Source: Phlegmacium glaucopus
Lineage: Eukaryota > Basidiomycota > Agaricomycetes > Agaricales > Cortinariaceae
DNA: 51,552 nucleotides
Direction of reading: 5' to 3'
Assembly: GCA_015039465.1 (NCBI GenBank)
Contig: MU130354.1
Coordinates: 7,040 to 58,591, forward strand
Shown here: positions 11,774 through 24,078 of the stretch, piece after piece
Numbering within the stretch: position 1 is the first letter of the stretch
Layout of the letters: the number at the start of each line of letters is the position of its first letter
Program-made: the position numbers and the translations under genes
The notes under the pieces: generated by a model
The model's input: only the letters and a program-made list of their open reading frames with translations
The model's database searches: none
What the model was told of the DNA's origin: nothing

Positions 11774-12029
11774 TCAAAGGTTGAGATTGATGGAAGTGCA
11801 GCCAAGGGCAATTAAGACCATTCTGTAGGGTACCAATTCATTAGTACGTTCGTTCTATTTTAACCGATGGACACTTGCTTATTAGGTGGAGGAGCAGCAC
11901 TGGAGAGCCACTGTTGCATTGGTTGATGGTGCCAGCATTGGTATAAGAGATGATGGTGGGTCACAAGGATAGAGCGAGAATAAGGACAGGGAGAGTGAGA
12001 ACAAAGACAGAGGCAGCATGAGAATACAT
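11774..12029 (-). pseudogene. Internally deleted hydrophobin relic
   Basis: The minus strand begins ATGTATTCTCATGCTGCC and encodes a signal-peptide-like start (MYSHAASVFVLTLPVLILAL) closely matching the intact hydrophobin, then hits TGA. The N-terminal cysteine region (NQCNSGSPVLQ..) persists in another frame. The sequence then jumps directly to the last exon's motif (IALGCTSINLNL stop), so the middle two exons, including the central cysteines, are gone. It is a tandem duplicate of the neighbour that has lost its core by deletion and frameshift. Too little remains for a functional hydrophobin. Confidence 0.85.
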
Positions 12030-12708
12030 CTTGAATTTTTTTGAGGGTCGAGAGATTAATTTTAAAAGTGGAAGTGAGGGTTTGTTCAACTTGAAAATCA
12101 ATTACATTCAATTGGTGTTCCTGCTATGACCTTCAAGCTGTTTTCATATGGGGCCCTACTAGGACGCATTTATTCCAAGTTTGTTGCTTTGCGGGCCTAT
12201 CAAGTTTAATGTTGTCACCATCTTTCATACACCTACTCCGAGTCTCTCTCAAATAATAGTCTGTTTGATCGGGCGGCAAGAATGATATTGCGGCTGTCAT
12301 AATCCAGCGCCAACTACATACTCAGCTGTATGTTACAGTAAGTATGTACCTTTATTCCGGTCTTTTGCTGTCAGTATGTAGGCACTGATTCCTTCCAAGC
12401 CAGAATTTCTTACGAATTTTAATGCATTGGCATTTAAAATGCTGTCTTTGACAATTAATATTTTTCCACGATGTCTGTGTAAGTTTGTCAATGTCATTTG
12501 TCCCGCTGTACTGGTCAAGGTTGCAACTTTGATTGAGAGCTTCGATGAATGCCGGCCCTGAGCACCATATCTCAGAGTTCGGACTTGTGGAGTCCGGGAT
12601 TCTGATGACGCACCACGTGTGAGGGTAGTAGCACGGAGCGGACCGGAATAACCGATCCTTCGGCATCCCATATCGATTCGGAGTCATCTCGTCTCCCTCT
12701 GGCCCCCG
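12030..12708. other. Intergenic region upstream of pyridoxal kinase
   Basis: It should hold the promoter of the plus-strand kinase. Minus-strand ORFs here (12333-12671, 12352-12798) have no motif and overlap the kinase start, so they are taken as incidental. Confidence 0.45.
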
Positions 12709-14147
12709 ATGGCATCCACGTCGGAAAGAGTCCTTAGCATCCAATCCCACGTCGTATTCGGTTATGTCGGTGGCAAGGCTGCTGTATTCCCTTTGCAATG
12801 CCTAGGGTATGACGTTGATGTAAGTATGACGAAAAAAATTTCCCAGTTTGCAAGGATCTTAAATTATTGCTCAACCACCCCCCCATTTTCACAGGTGGTG
12901 AATACCGTCAACTTTTCAAACCATGCAGGTTATGGTCGTTCTGGAGGCTCAAAGACGACGGCTGCGGAACTGAATGCTACGTTTGAGAGTATGGAGCATA
13001 ATGAGCTGCTTATGCCTACTCGTCTGCTGACAGGTATCTGACTCTTTACAGTTCAAGGACCCTTTGTCGTTTGCCTAATCTCTATTATCGTATTTAGGGT
13101 ATATACCAGGTGCAGAAGCCCTATCAGCCATCCACAAAATCGTGGAAAAGCTCAAACACACTAAACCCAATCTCATTTATCTCTTGGATCGTACGTCGAG
13201 CACTCCGTTTCTGCTCAATTTTTTGTTTTGTTTTGCTAATTCAGATGACCATACCATCAGCTGTGATGGGAGATGCAGGTCGTCTATACGTCGCTCCGGA
13301 TGTGATACCCGTCTATAGAAAGATGTTACCACTGGCCACCATCATAACCCCTAACTGGTTTGAAGTAGAGTACGTTTCTACCCTCTTTCTTTTCTTTTTT
13401 ATTAAACAAATGTCCTCATCTCATAGAGTTTTAACTGATACCAAATTGGAGGACTTTGCTTCCCTGCAACGGGCGTTAAAAATCTTACACGAACAATATC
13501 ATGTCCCGAATGTCGTCATCACGTCTATACCACTCAAGCCATGGCTAGCATCTGCATTACCAACGTCCATTCACCCAATTTCCCCTGTTACATCTTCTTG
13601 TTCCTCATCTTCCTCGTCATCTTTACCTTCCCGTTCATCTTCTCCATTTTCATCAATTTCCTTCGAACGTGAGCAAGAAACGGTCACAGATTCCTCCTAT
13701 CTCCTATGTATATCATCTGCTATTGACCCAATTTCACATACATCTACTTCTTCGTTATCAACAGTTCACGCACAGATTGTCCCGCTTATCCCAGGATATT
13801 TCTCAGGTGTAGGAGATCTGTTTTCTGCTCTCCTTCTGGCACATTTTCATCCTTCTTCTCCTCCACCACCTTCATCAATCGCGACGACACCACTCTCTCA
13901 TGCTTCTTCACTCGCTTTATCTAAAACACATCGTCTACTCCTCTTAACGCACTCAAACACACTTTCTCTTCCGGAAGAAGAGCGCTTACCGACTGACGAT
14001 GAGCTAGACCGTGAAACTCCCTTGAGAAGGACGAGAAGGATGAGAGGGAGAGAATTGGCTTTGATCAAGGGCCAGGGAATTATTAGAGGCGAGGAAGTAG
14101 GGGAGAGGAGAGATATGATACTTTGGGAAAGGTTTTGGGAAGGTTAA
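12709..14147 (+). CDS. PDXK: Pyridoxal kinase (ribokinase fold)
   Basis: Five exons (12709-12819, 12895-13033, 13098-13190, 13261-13369, 13427-14147) give 390 aa in frame, starting at ATG 12709. The N-terminus has [20 protein letters not shown] and [13 protein letters not shown]. The middle has [14 protein letters not shown] and [12 protein letters not shown]. The catalytic GTGD-type motif appears as [18 protein letters not shown]. The enzyme phosphorylates pyridoxal to the cofactor form in the vitamin B6 salvage pathway. A Ser-rich insertion of about 50 residues (13580-13680) before the GVGD motif is longer than in most relatives and could contain a missed intron. The 3' end is convergent with ARP2, 114 bp away. 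Confidence 0.95.
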
Positions 14148-14261
14148 CATATTGATTAGATATGATTTATGGTTATTAATGGAAAGCGAGTTAACTCATT
14201 GGTTGACACATGAATATATGCGCACTTGTACAAACGACACTTTTTAGCATTAGATGTAATT

Positions 14262-15905
14262 TCAGCTCTCTCCTCTCCCAAGCTTATCCAATGCCTTTGC
14301 ACCCTGTTCAAACCACTCATCCCTCGAAATCCAGAAATCCTCTCGGTTCTTCATGATGTCCGCCAGTACTGCGCCTCCTAGGAACACCATGTGTTTCCTT
14401 CGCGGTGGGTCTTCGATCTTGATCTTGAATTTCTGTTCGGAGAAAAAGTTAGTCTCATAGTATAATGTTGAAAGGAATAAAGTGAATATCGGGGATGGAT
14501 ACAAAGTGGAGTTATAGGGAAGGGGGAAAAAGATATGCATACATTCAGTCTCGTTGGATCGCCATTTAACAATCTAGTCAAATGTAGCTGTTTAACTTCC
14601 TTCTCCAAACGGCTGGGCAGTCCAGGATACATGCTGGATCCACCGGATAGAACGATGTGTTTGTAAAGTTCGGATCGAACATCGACTGCTGCGGCTTGGA
14701 TGGTTTGGAAGAGCATTTCTATCAAGTGTAAGGACACAAGCGTAGAGAGAAATGGGGATAAAAAATATACCTGCTACTCCTGGTTGTTCGACATCTACAA
14801 GATGAGGTTGGAACATGCATTCAGGGGCCTCGTATCGTTCAGAACCGACTTTGATTACACGTCCATCTGGGAGCTGTCCGGAGGTAGCGGTAGCGCAAGT
14901 CATCAATAGTGGATAGATATGTATATAATATGACACGCACTGTGTAGTTTTCGACGAGAACGGTTGTTTCCTCTGCAAGCCTCTTGTCGAGCTCCAAATC
15001 ATAACTAGAACGTACAAAAAGTATGTCGTTCAGCCAATAAACTTAAGAGTAAGAGAGTTCTGACCTGACATAACAGAGTTTTTCTTTGATTTCCCTCACG
15101 GTTTCGAAATCAGCCGTCCGATTGAAAGCGTATCCACGCATCAGCAATAGCTTGATCAGGTACCGCGTTACATCGCGTCCAGCGATATCGAGTCGTCGAG
15201 TCAAATGAGGCATCGCAAACCCTTCGTAAACTGGCACAATATGTGTTACACCATCTCCTGAATCAACGACAACACCGGTGGTAAGACCTGTATCCACGAT
15301 CGTTAGGAATGAGCAGAGGTTAGCAACGATGAGAAACCACTCACCCTGCGCATAAAGTGTCAAGACGGCCTGAATAGCGACATATACTCCAGAAAATCCA
15401 TAATCTTCAAACATGACTTGACACATTCGTTGTCTGTTTGTTTTGGGATTCATTGGAGGTTCCGTTAGCAACACCTTCCTCCCTTGTGGGTTTACTTTCA
15501 GTTTCTCGTCGAATGTATAATCCCAGAGATATTTCATGTCTTCCCAATTGCGTACGATTCCATGTTCCATGGGTTGAGTGACTTGAAGGAAGTTGCGTGC
15601 TGAGGCGGCTTCGTCGCCGACCATGATATCTTTGATGATGGAAGACCCGATTCGTTCTTCTGCACGGAGGATAGGGCGACCGACGATAGAAGGGAATACT
15701 AATGACGAACTTTCATTTCAGGGCGTTGTTGGGTTTTATGTTTGTAAAGAAATATGGCGTACCATGTTCTGGGAAGTTGGAACCTGCGTAACCTACTTTC
15801 ACGAACTGGTGCGATGTATAGATCAGAGCAGCCTTGTTTTTTGAATATTGGAGGAATACTTACTCCTGTGCCGTTGTCGACTACCAGAGGGAGTTCTGAA
15901 CTCAT
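14262..15905 (-). CDS. ARP2: Actin-related protein 2, Arp2/3 complex subunit
   Basis: Eight exons (15905-15864, 15805-15763, 15698-15345, 15287-15065, 15004-14941, 14873-14771, 14718-14543, 14432-14262) join in frame to 391 aa, the usual Arp2 size. Diagnostic pieces are [73 protein letters not shown] and a C-terminal [11 protein letters not shown]. The NRQ/MNPK form and length fit Arp2 and not actin or Arp3. It nucleates branched actin filaments for endocytosis and tip growth. The first exons are tiny (42 and 43 nt), as is common for fungal actin-family genes. The HNH relic starts on the opposite strand of exon 1. Confidence 0.97.
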
Positions 15906-17215
15906 TTGACGAGAGATTAGATGTTAATGAAGTGGAAGAGGCTTTAGACCCTATTTGTCATGCTTTGTTACAGCTGATCGTTTCAACAAGTCATTATGAC
16001 CGCCTCCCATCACTTGACACATGCGGACTCCAGGGAACAGGACTCAGCATATGGCGTTTCTTACTGCAGGCCGAGAATACCGCCCATGTGGCCCCCCACA
16101 CCAATGCCAAATACAACGACCCTCTCATTGGAATTCGTCTCTTGGGTTTCTTTCTACAGGACTTCTGGGACCATGCTCATGATGGGTACCTAGGATCTGC
16201 TCCGTATTCTCGTATGGTTTTGGAGATCACCTCATGCCTCGACAAAGCGGATGACAAAGCCATCTACGACGCCCTCGTTCAGCTGGGTCTTAGGTATCGC
16301 AATTACCTCTTACGAGTATGTGAGTTGCAACAATTATCTTCTGCGGTATTCTAAATGCACTAAACAACTGCCAGTTCGTTCCAACACAGGATGTAGGACC
16401 CCACCATCGGAACATGTCTCTCGGCCATCCTTTGAAGTTGTAAAGGGCTGAATCTTGGAAGAACTAGACAAAGCTCCCCAGACAAAATCGAACGTCAGAA
16501 AACAGGTATGTTTTTTTCTTAAGCATCTATGTCGGGCATTAGCCCATCTTCAGGCGTTGCTGCGTGATGGATACAAATGTGCCATCAGTGGCATCTATGA
16601 TATGCAGTCTTGCCTCGACATTGAAGAGATCAACACTGCTTGCGATGCCCTAGATATTCCCAAGTTCATCGGGACAGAGGTCACCCACATCTTTTCAGAG
16701 AGTGCTCAAGACGGTGACAAGGTTAATGCTTTATCGCTCTGATAGAGCTCATCCTACTGATAATTCCACAGGATTATGCTGCAACAGTCTTCGCAATACT
16801 CGAGCTGTTTGATCTTGGGAAGAAAGCGGAAGCCCTGTATGGTGGCGAAGTTAATGGCCTTCATAATGTGATAACGTCGTATTGGTTATTCTCCTTCCAA
16901 GCTACATGGTGTATTCAGGAAAACACTTATAATGTTTGCGGGAAACGACTTAGCAGGTACTCGGTGCCCATACCATCATGCGTCACGTTCAGGGTAGAGC
17001 CCTCTGCCGCAGCCGCTGCTTAGGCCATGAATAAGAAATTGATGTTGCCCGACCAAGACCTGATCGCTATTCACGCCGTCGCCAATTTATCTGGAGCTGC
17101 TGAGCAAGTGAATCAAATCCTCAGAGATATGGAAGATACTACAGTCCTGGCGGATGATGGGAGTATGGCTGAGATTCTTTCTCAGGCTTTACGCCCGTCG
17201 ATGTCGATGCCCTGA
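15881..17215 (+). pseudogene. HNH-nuclease-domain protein relic
   Basis: The plus strand has an open segment from about 15881 (ERLDVNEVEEALDPICHALL) with no in-frame ATG, running through LRLLGFFLQDFWDHAHDG-like and ITSCLDKADDKAIYDAL sequence. After introns near 16316-16371 and 16506-16553 comes ALLRDGYKCAISG, the start of the fungal HNH fold, then THIFSESAQ, NGLHNVITSYW, ENTYNVCG, and NLSGAAEQVNQILRDMEDT. Two in-frame stops interrupt it (TGA 16449-16451, TAG 17021-17023), and the His/Phe-rich segment normally after the NVIT motif looks shortened. The 5' end runs into antisense ARP2 exon 1. I read it as a 5'-truncated, decayed copy of a multigene Agaricomycete family; the function of intact members is unproven. 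Confidence 0.75.
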
Positions 17216-18400
17216 TTTGTTGACGTTCATGGGTAATACCTCTTAGGGTGACCAGTAATGTTATAGAACAGCTCGTCTTTGGTCACGACGACTTTTACCC
17301 CACTTGTGTAATCCAATTCCTGTGACTTTGCTATCGTAAATCTATATGTCATATTAGTCTAGGAAATAAACAACTAGCGGTCGACTTCATCGATTGCTGA
17401 ATAATCAACAATTTTGTACAAACAAATTTTTAAATATTCAAAGTAAAGCTCTTCAATACATAATACATATAGGTTTCATTATCAAAAGCTAAATGGCACC
17501 ATTCATCCTTTTTCTGAGCTTACTGAATGAGCTATGTCCTGTACCTTCTTGTTCTGGGGTTAATGGGAATATAAATATTGGGGCTTGTTGAAGGGGGGGG
17601 AGTGAAGTGGTCAAGAGTTTAAATGTGTTAAATGTGCTGTTGTGGGGGAAAAACATCATGTAGGCCATAAGTTTAAAGTCAGTCACTTTTTGTATAAAAA
17701 ACTGAAAGAAAATATGTACATGAAGTGTGGCTCAACTCTATCCAAACCTTGGAATTTTCAAGAGTCAATATTCCATAATTTGAGAACTAATGAACTAAAC
17801 TGACAGCCCAGTTCTGGATAGTGGTATGACTAAAGTTGGTTGTTAATTAAAATTGATATGCATGAAGCTAAATCAGAGGAAATGCTGATTAATCTGCCAA
17901 CACTGAAATATTGGAGCTGTTTCTCCTGTGCTGTTTGTTCCTACACTGATTTTCCCACAAAAATGTAGTCAATCAAATATCATGGGAATAGCTGGTCCAA
18001 TCTTTTTTTTGGCAGGTGTGATCTGGCTCCACAAATATTTTCATTTATTTTAATTTTAAGCCAACTGTAGTGATGGCATCACTGGTTCCAGAACCAGAAT
18101 TGTAATTGCCTGAGGACTAGACCAAGGATGATGCCCAAGACCAATCTGGTAATTGGCTTTTGTCTTGGAAGAAATTCAGTTTGATGAGTAAATTGATCAT
18201 TTAATTAGAATTTTTTTTGCCTATATGTCACAAAACAGGTGAAGAGGAAAGTAGTACAAAATATGAAGAGACTAATTGGGAGTCTTCCAAGAATAAAATT
18301 GTGAGAGATGGAGAGAGCATAGGGATTCAGAATGAAAGAAAGAGGTAGGGGTAGAAATTTATCTAGTACTATCAGACATTTTTGTTGAGAAATTATAATG
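17216..18400. other. AT-rich intergenic region
   Basis: About 1.2 kb with no supported gene. The only ORF over 60 codons (17489-17686 minus) has no motif. It is the 3' flank of the NLR gene on minus and of the HNH relic on plus. Confidence 0.5.
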
Positions 18401-21400
18401 CTAATCTAGGTACTATATTTGAGAATAAATGAGCAATGGATGAAATGTGAGAAAATAATACATACCTCTAAAACCAAAACCTCCCCTGATGCATATCCAA
18501 GGCATATTTTTGACAGATGATGGCTGATACATTGTGGCTTCTGAAAATGAGGTGGAATCCAGATTCTATGGAAGTTTTTGGTGTGGAATATAGTGTCTCC
18601 AATTATATCAAGAGAAGACGGCTGCAATGAGAGATGGATTTGGCCATCAGAACCATTGTGCATAAAGATACCATTAGGAAGTGATGATACAGCCAGTGAT
18701 TGACTGTTATCAGTTAAAGATGGAATATAAGTATGTCCCTCCATCACTGCTCCATACTTTTCTGTGACTGTATTCCAGACCCGTGCAGTGTGATCACTAA
18801 ATGCAGACACAATGTGCATACCATCAGGAGAGAAGACAGTGGAGAGCACCCGCTTTTTTGAATGTCCTTTAAGCTCCATGTCACACCCTCCTGTAGTTGT
18901 ATTCCAGATCCTGCTAGTATGATCACTAGATGCAGACACAATATGCATGCCATCAGGAGAGAAGACAACAGAGTTAATAAGGCCTGAATGTCCTTTTAGC
19001 TCTGCCTCACATTCTCCTGTGCTTGTTTTCCAGATCCGTGCAGTGTGATCATGTGATACAGACACAATGTGCATACCATCAGGAGAGAAGACAGCAGATT
19101 TGATGAGATTTGAATGTCCTTTTAGCTCTGCCTCACACTCTCCTGTGGCTGTATTCCAGATCCGTGCAGTGCAATCATTAGATGCAGACACAATATGTCT
19201 TCCATCAGGAGAGAAGATAGCAGAGTTGACAAGTTTTGAATGTCCCTTCAGCTCTACTTCACACTCTCCTGTGGCTGTATTCCAGATTCGGGCAGTGTGA
19301 TCCTCAGATGCAGACACAATATGCATACAATCAGGAGAAAAAACAGCAGATCTGATAAGTTTTGAGTGCCCTTTCAGCTCTGCCTTACACTCTCCTGTAA
19401 CTGTATTCCATATACAGGCAGTGTGATCATTAGATAAAGACACTATATGCCTACCATCAGGTGAGAAGAGAGCAGATGTGACCTGGCCTGAATGTCCTTC
19501 CTGTTCCCTTTCACACCCTCCTATAGATATATTCCAGATCCGTGCAGTATGATCGGTGGAGGCAGATACAATATGCATACTATTAGGAGAGAAGGCAGCA
19601 GAGGTGATCCGGTCTAAATGCCCTTTCAACTTTGCTTCACACTCTCCTGTTGATGTATTATAAATTTGGATAGTGTGATCACTAGATTTAACCACAATAT
19701 GCATACTATTAGGAGAGAAGACAGGAGAGAAGACATCACCAGAAAAGGTTAAATGTCTCAGCTTTGCTTTACACTCTCCTGTGGCTGTATTCCAGATTCG
19801 GGCAGTTTTATCATAAGATACAGACATAATATGCATACCATCAGGAGAGAAGGTAGCAGATTCAACCTGCTTTGAATGTCCTCTCAGCTCTGCTTTACAC
19901 TCTCCTGTGGCTGTATTCCAGATCCGTGCAGTGTGATCATCAGATGCAGACACAATATGCATACTATTGGGAGAGAAAACAGCAGAGTTAACAGAGCCTG
20001 AATGTCCTTTCAGCTCTGCTTTACACTCTCCTGTGGCTGTATTCCAGATCCGTGCAGTTTGATCATCAGATGCAGACACAATATGCACACTATCAGGAGA
20101 GAAGAAAGCAGACCTAATATAGTTTGAATGTCCTTTCAGCTTTACTTCATACTCCCCTGTGGTTATATTCCAGATTTGGGGGGTGTTCGAGTGATCGTGA
20201 GGTTTAAGTACAATATGCATGCTATCAGGAGAGAAGAAAGCAGGTCCAAAAGAAAGTGAACCTATGTTCAGCTGTGCCTCACATTCTCCTGTGGCTGCAT
20301 TCCAGATCTTAGTGTCATAAGAAGATACAGACACAATATGCATACTATCAGGAGAAAAAAAAGCAGAATGGTCACATGAATGTCCCTCCAACTTTACCTC
20401 ACACTCTCCTGTGGATGTATTCCAGACCCATGCAGCATAAGCATCTGATACAGATACAAGATGCCTACCATCAGGAGAGAAAGATACAGAAGTGTCATAA
20501 CGTGTTGAATCTCCCTTCAGCTCTGCTTCACACTCTCCTGTGGCTGCATTCCAGATCCATGCAGTGTTATTAGTTATGGATAAAATATTCATACCATCAG
20601 GAGAGAAGACAGCAGACAGTAAACTCTTTGCATGTCTCAGAACTGCTTGAGACACATTCCAGTGTTTTCTCCTGCCCAAACAGAGCTTCCATGGACAGTT
20701 CATCCTACTTCCATATGTTTTCCAGATATATGATTTTTCTGGCAGCCAAGCCAATGCTGATGAACAACCTTCAAGACTGTTATTTTTGATGAACTCAAAA
20801 TTTTCCTTCAGAAAATTTTCAGCATCAATTACTGTTGTTGCAAACAGGTTTGGATTCTATTTTCTGTTGTCAGTGCAATCCATCTGTAACAACAAGATCA
20901 CTTACATTTGCCCAACTTTTTAGTTTATGCAGTGAATACATTGCAGTTTCTAACTTTCCTAGAATACTCAAACAATCCATCCATCGCAGGAGATGTCTTT
21001 GAAAAAAATGCTTCAATTCATCAGATCCATTGATGTTATCTGCATGGGTAAAATGCAAAGCCCAGCTACTACAAGCATATGCAAGGGATTCAGAAATCTC
21101 TCCACATTTTCTCTCTGCCAAGTAAGATACCCTTTCTTTCTGTATCCAACTTTTCTTCATCAAGGACAAGCACTGAAGTGCTATATCCTTATGTGAAACA
21201 CAAGGGTCAAGATAGTGCTTGGAGGAAAGAATCTGACTACTGATGAAGTCATGGAAGGAGGCATGGAATATTGAGATCTTCTTAGCAGGGTTTTGAGATG
21301 ATGGAATATATATCACAGATTGAAGGTAAGATAGGGCAACCTCAACTCGTTCCAAGGAGATTTGGACCAAACCACTGATTCCAGTCATAGAAAGAGGATT

Positions 21401-23171
21401 ATAAACATATACCACAGCTTTAAGAACCATGCCTATATCTGACCTTTCCCTAGGATTTGTAGAGTCTGAGTCATAGGCTGCATCTAAGATTCTTTGATAA
21501 AGCATATCTAGTGGTCTGGTGACACCAAATGTTGGTTCCAATGTGAAATTGAGTACATCTAAAAGACGCTGAGGCATGCTCAAGCTACCCCTCTGGGCAA
21601 TATATTTGCAGACAGTTGCTGCATAAATGAACAAAGTGCCAGACATGTTAACAAGTCTTTCAAGTTCAGCCTGGGGAGGCCAAACATGCCTATTATGCCC
21701 AACTTGGCCATAACACAAGCAAGCTTTGATGTAAAGCTCAATATCAGCCTTTACAATTTCCTTTTCAACCTCATGAAGGATGAAGTGGGAATGACCCCAA
21801 GGATGATCAAAAGTCTCCTTGACAACTATTTCTGGACGACTAGTGATGAAGAACTTGACTGGAAGAGATTTGCTATGCTTTAAGATCATAGCAAGCAACT
21901 CAGCCACAAGAGTCTGGTCAGAACACTCATCCAGAGCATCAAGAACAATCACTGGGACAACTACTCTGGCATTCCTGTATGCAGTAGTGAGTGGTCTAAC
22001 AATGAAATTCAGGAATTGTTTGGCAATCCTCCAAGATTTGCAGTCAGGATTGGCATCCACTACATCTAGGATGAGTTGGGACAGAGAGGGAAGATACCCA
22101 CTAGCAGCCAGCTGAAGGGAGATGGTGGGAATGATGCAACGAACATCACTGGTGTCAACCTCGAGATGAGATGAGAAAAAGGTACCACCGAGGGCATTCT
22201 TTTCGTCAAGGATTGCACTGAATGAATAAGCGATTGTTGTTTTGCCGGTTCCCGCCATCCCGTTGAGCCAGTATACCTTTGTGGTCGTATTATCACTTGC
22301 CCATGCTCCCAGTGTATCAAGGATTGCCTTGCGAGTGTTCTCCGTACACGCGTTGCGTTGAGCGGGGGATGCTGTGTCATATTTCGCAAACTCGGCACGT
22401 GGCAAGAGCTTCTCATGTAGCGCAGTCTATGAACTATGTTTTAGCGAAGATGCTCCTACTTTAAAACCATACACGCTCACTAAGATTTGAAGCCCCGTTC
22501 GTTCATTTCTATCAGCGCTGAATATATTCTGGACCTGACAAGATAGAGCCATTAACATGTATATTGGCATTCGCGCTACTACAATCGCTTACGTTATTGG
22601 CCATAGTAATTGTTGCCTGTGGCATGTATACATTCTGAGCACCTTGCAAGATAGACATCTGTCCATGGGTGTTTGGAGACATGCACTAAATAAGCAGCAA
22701 TTAGTGACGACGGTCGTGAGTGCAACATGGATGCTGACCATGTGTGGAACTTCATGTCCTGGGTTACTAGCGGAATCAAGTTGCCTGGGCACGGTAGGGA
22801 TCGATGCCGACGTGGGCACAGAAATTGGAGGATGCATTCTCTGCGATTCCGTGGTGGCAACCGCTGTGGCAGATGGGTGATCGATCCCGACCACAGGGGT
22901 AATTTGGAGCGGCAAATTACTTGAAAAAATGAAGATGTTAAGTGATAATCAAGGAAATAATGGACAACAACGATTCAGCTGTTCACCTTGTCTCTGCATC
23001 TGTTGGCATATAGATATCAGAACTTGAATCCTCGTCCAGATAGTTATCAGCACTTGATTCCACATCCATCGGTGGTGGTGTGGGCGGGCGTAACAAATAA
23101 GACGCATCCAATCTGGAAGATGGAGCAATGTCGTCTATGCGATGTCTCTTAGATGGTCTTTCGCTCGACAT
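18401..23171 (-). CDS. NACHT-WD40 NLR-like protein (STAND NTPase)
   Basis: Seven exons (23171-22987, 22919-22739, 22685-22593, 22534-22481, 22426-20906, 20856-18466, 18412-18401) join in frame to 1,478 aa. Residues 1-170 are a disordered, Pro/Ser-rich leader with a KRHRIDD basic patch and GQMSILQGAQNVYMPQATI. The NACHT domain starts near residue 215: Walker A GMAGTGKTT, Walker B VIVLDALDEC, then FFITSRPE. From about 750 come 15 WD40 repeats of about 42 residues, most reading SAVFSPDGMHIVSASxDHTARIWNTATGECEAELKGHS. Fungal STAND proteins of this type oligomerise on ligand binding and several control non-self recognition and cell death. The N-terminal effector is not recognised here. Repeats 5-14 are near-identical, and the 5' exons are short, so the first two exons are the least certain part. 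Confidence 0.9.
18600..20650 (-). repeat. WD40-coding tandem array, 126-bp units
   Basis: Fifteen repeats of about 126 bp encode the WD40 propeller. On the plus strand the words ccatcaggagagaaga and acactctcctgtggctgta recur every unit with few changes, so the units are much more alike at DNA level than most WD40 blades. This is typical of arrays that exchange repeats by recombination. Confidence 0.9.
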
Positions 23172-24078
23172 GATGATGATGATGGTCAAGAGAGAGTGGC
23201 AAGAGAGTGGCTGTACCGGTTATGCTCTTCCCACGGTGAAGCTCAAGTTCTAGAAGGTGCACGAAGGCAGACTCTTATTAATAATAATTGTTATAGTAGT
23301 ATGAACAACACGGCTACTACCAAACGCTTGTTTCCCAACTGACGGTATCATATGTAATGGCTCATCATGAATGTCCTCGGCCCCCTTTCACTACCTCCCT
23401 GGCACTAATTTCAGGTTCCCTCGTTTCGATGCCACTCCGATAGATAGCGCGTAAAGGATTGACGAGACGAGGGAAGGCTACTAGTTAATCTTGGAATATT
23501 GATAACACGTGCAGTGGGTGTAGTTGCATGAGACATAGAGTAGCGGATGGGAATCACGGTTTGATGGGAGGCTCTATCGAGGTGACTGCAATGATGTTGG
23601 TGGTTGGTGGTCGTAATGATAATAAATGTTCATGTCGTCAGCTAAAATACCGTCCCACATTGGGAAATTGGCGGTAGAAATCTTGGTGAAATCTTGGTGA
23701 AATCTGGACTCGCCAGCTATCTTCAATGGCATTGTTTTTCACGTTGATAGTAAAATAGCGACTTACTGAAACCCGTCAAGATGTAGGTGTCGCCAACCAG
23801 CAATCGATATCATCGAGCCCACAATGAATCCTTCTCCTCTACCAATAATGATGCAAAGCTGGAAATTGACGTGGCGTTCAGGTCGTGGGTTAACATAGTG
23901 GATGGAGCATTGCTCCAAATCCGAATGTGATCCCGGGCATTGGGGTTGGATAAGTTATATCGTGCCCCTGGGGGAGACAAGGGTACGGCGGCATTCTCTC
24001 TTCATTCTGAATTCCACTGCGAATGTGGGCCTTGTATCAACCCTGTTGAGACTGGAGAAGAAGCACTCAGTCAAGATA
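23172..24078. other. Intergenic region upstream of the NLR gene
   Basis: No convincing gene. A short plus-strand ORF (23902-24168, 88 codons) has an ATG but no motif. The sequence should include the NLR promoter. Confidence 0.4.

Noticed and set aside
12333..12798. Two minus-strand ORFs (112 and 148 codons)
   Set aside because: They overlap the pyridoxal kinase start in antisense and have no motif.
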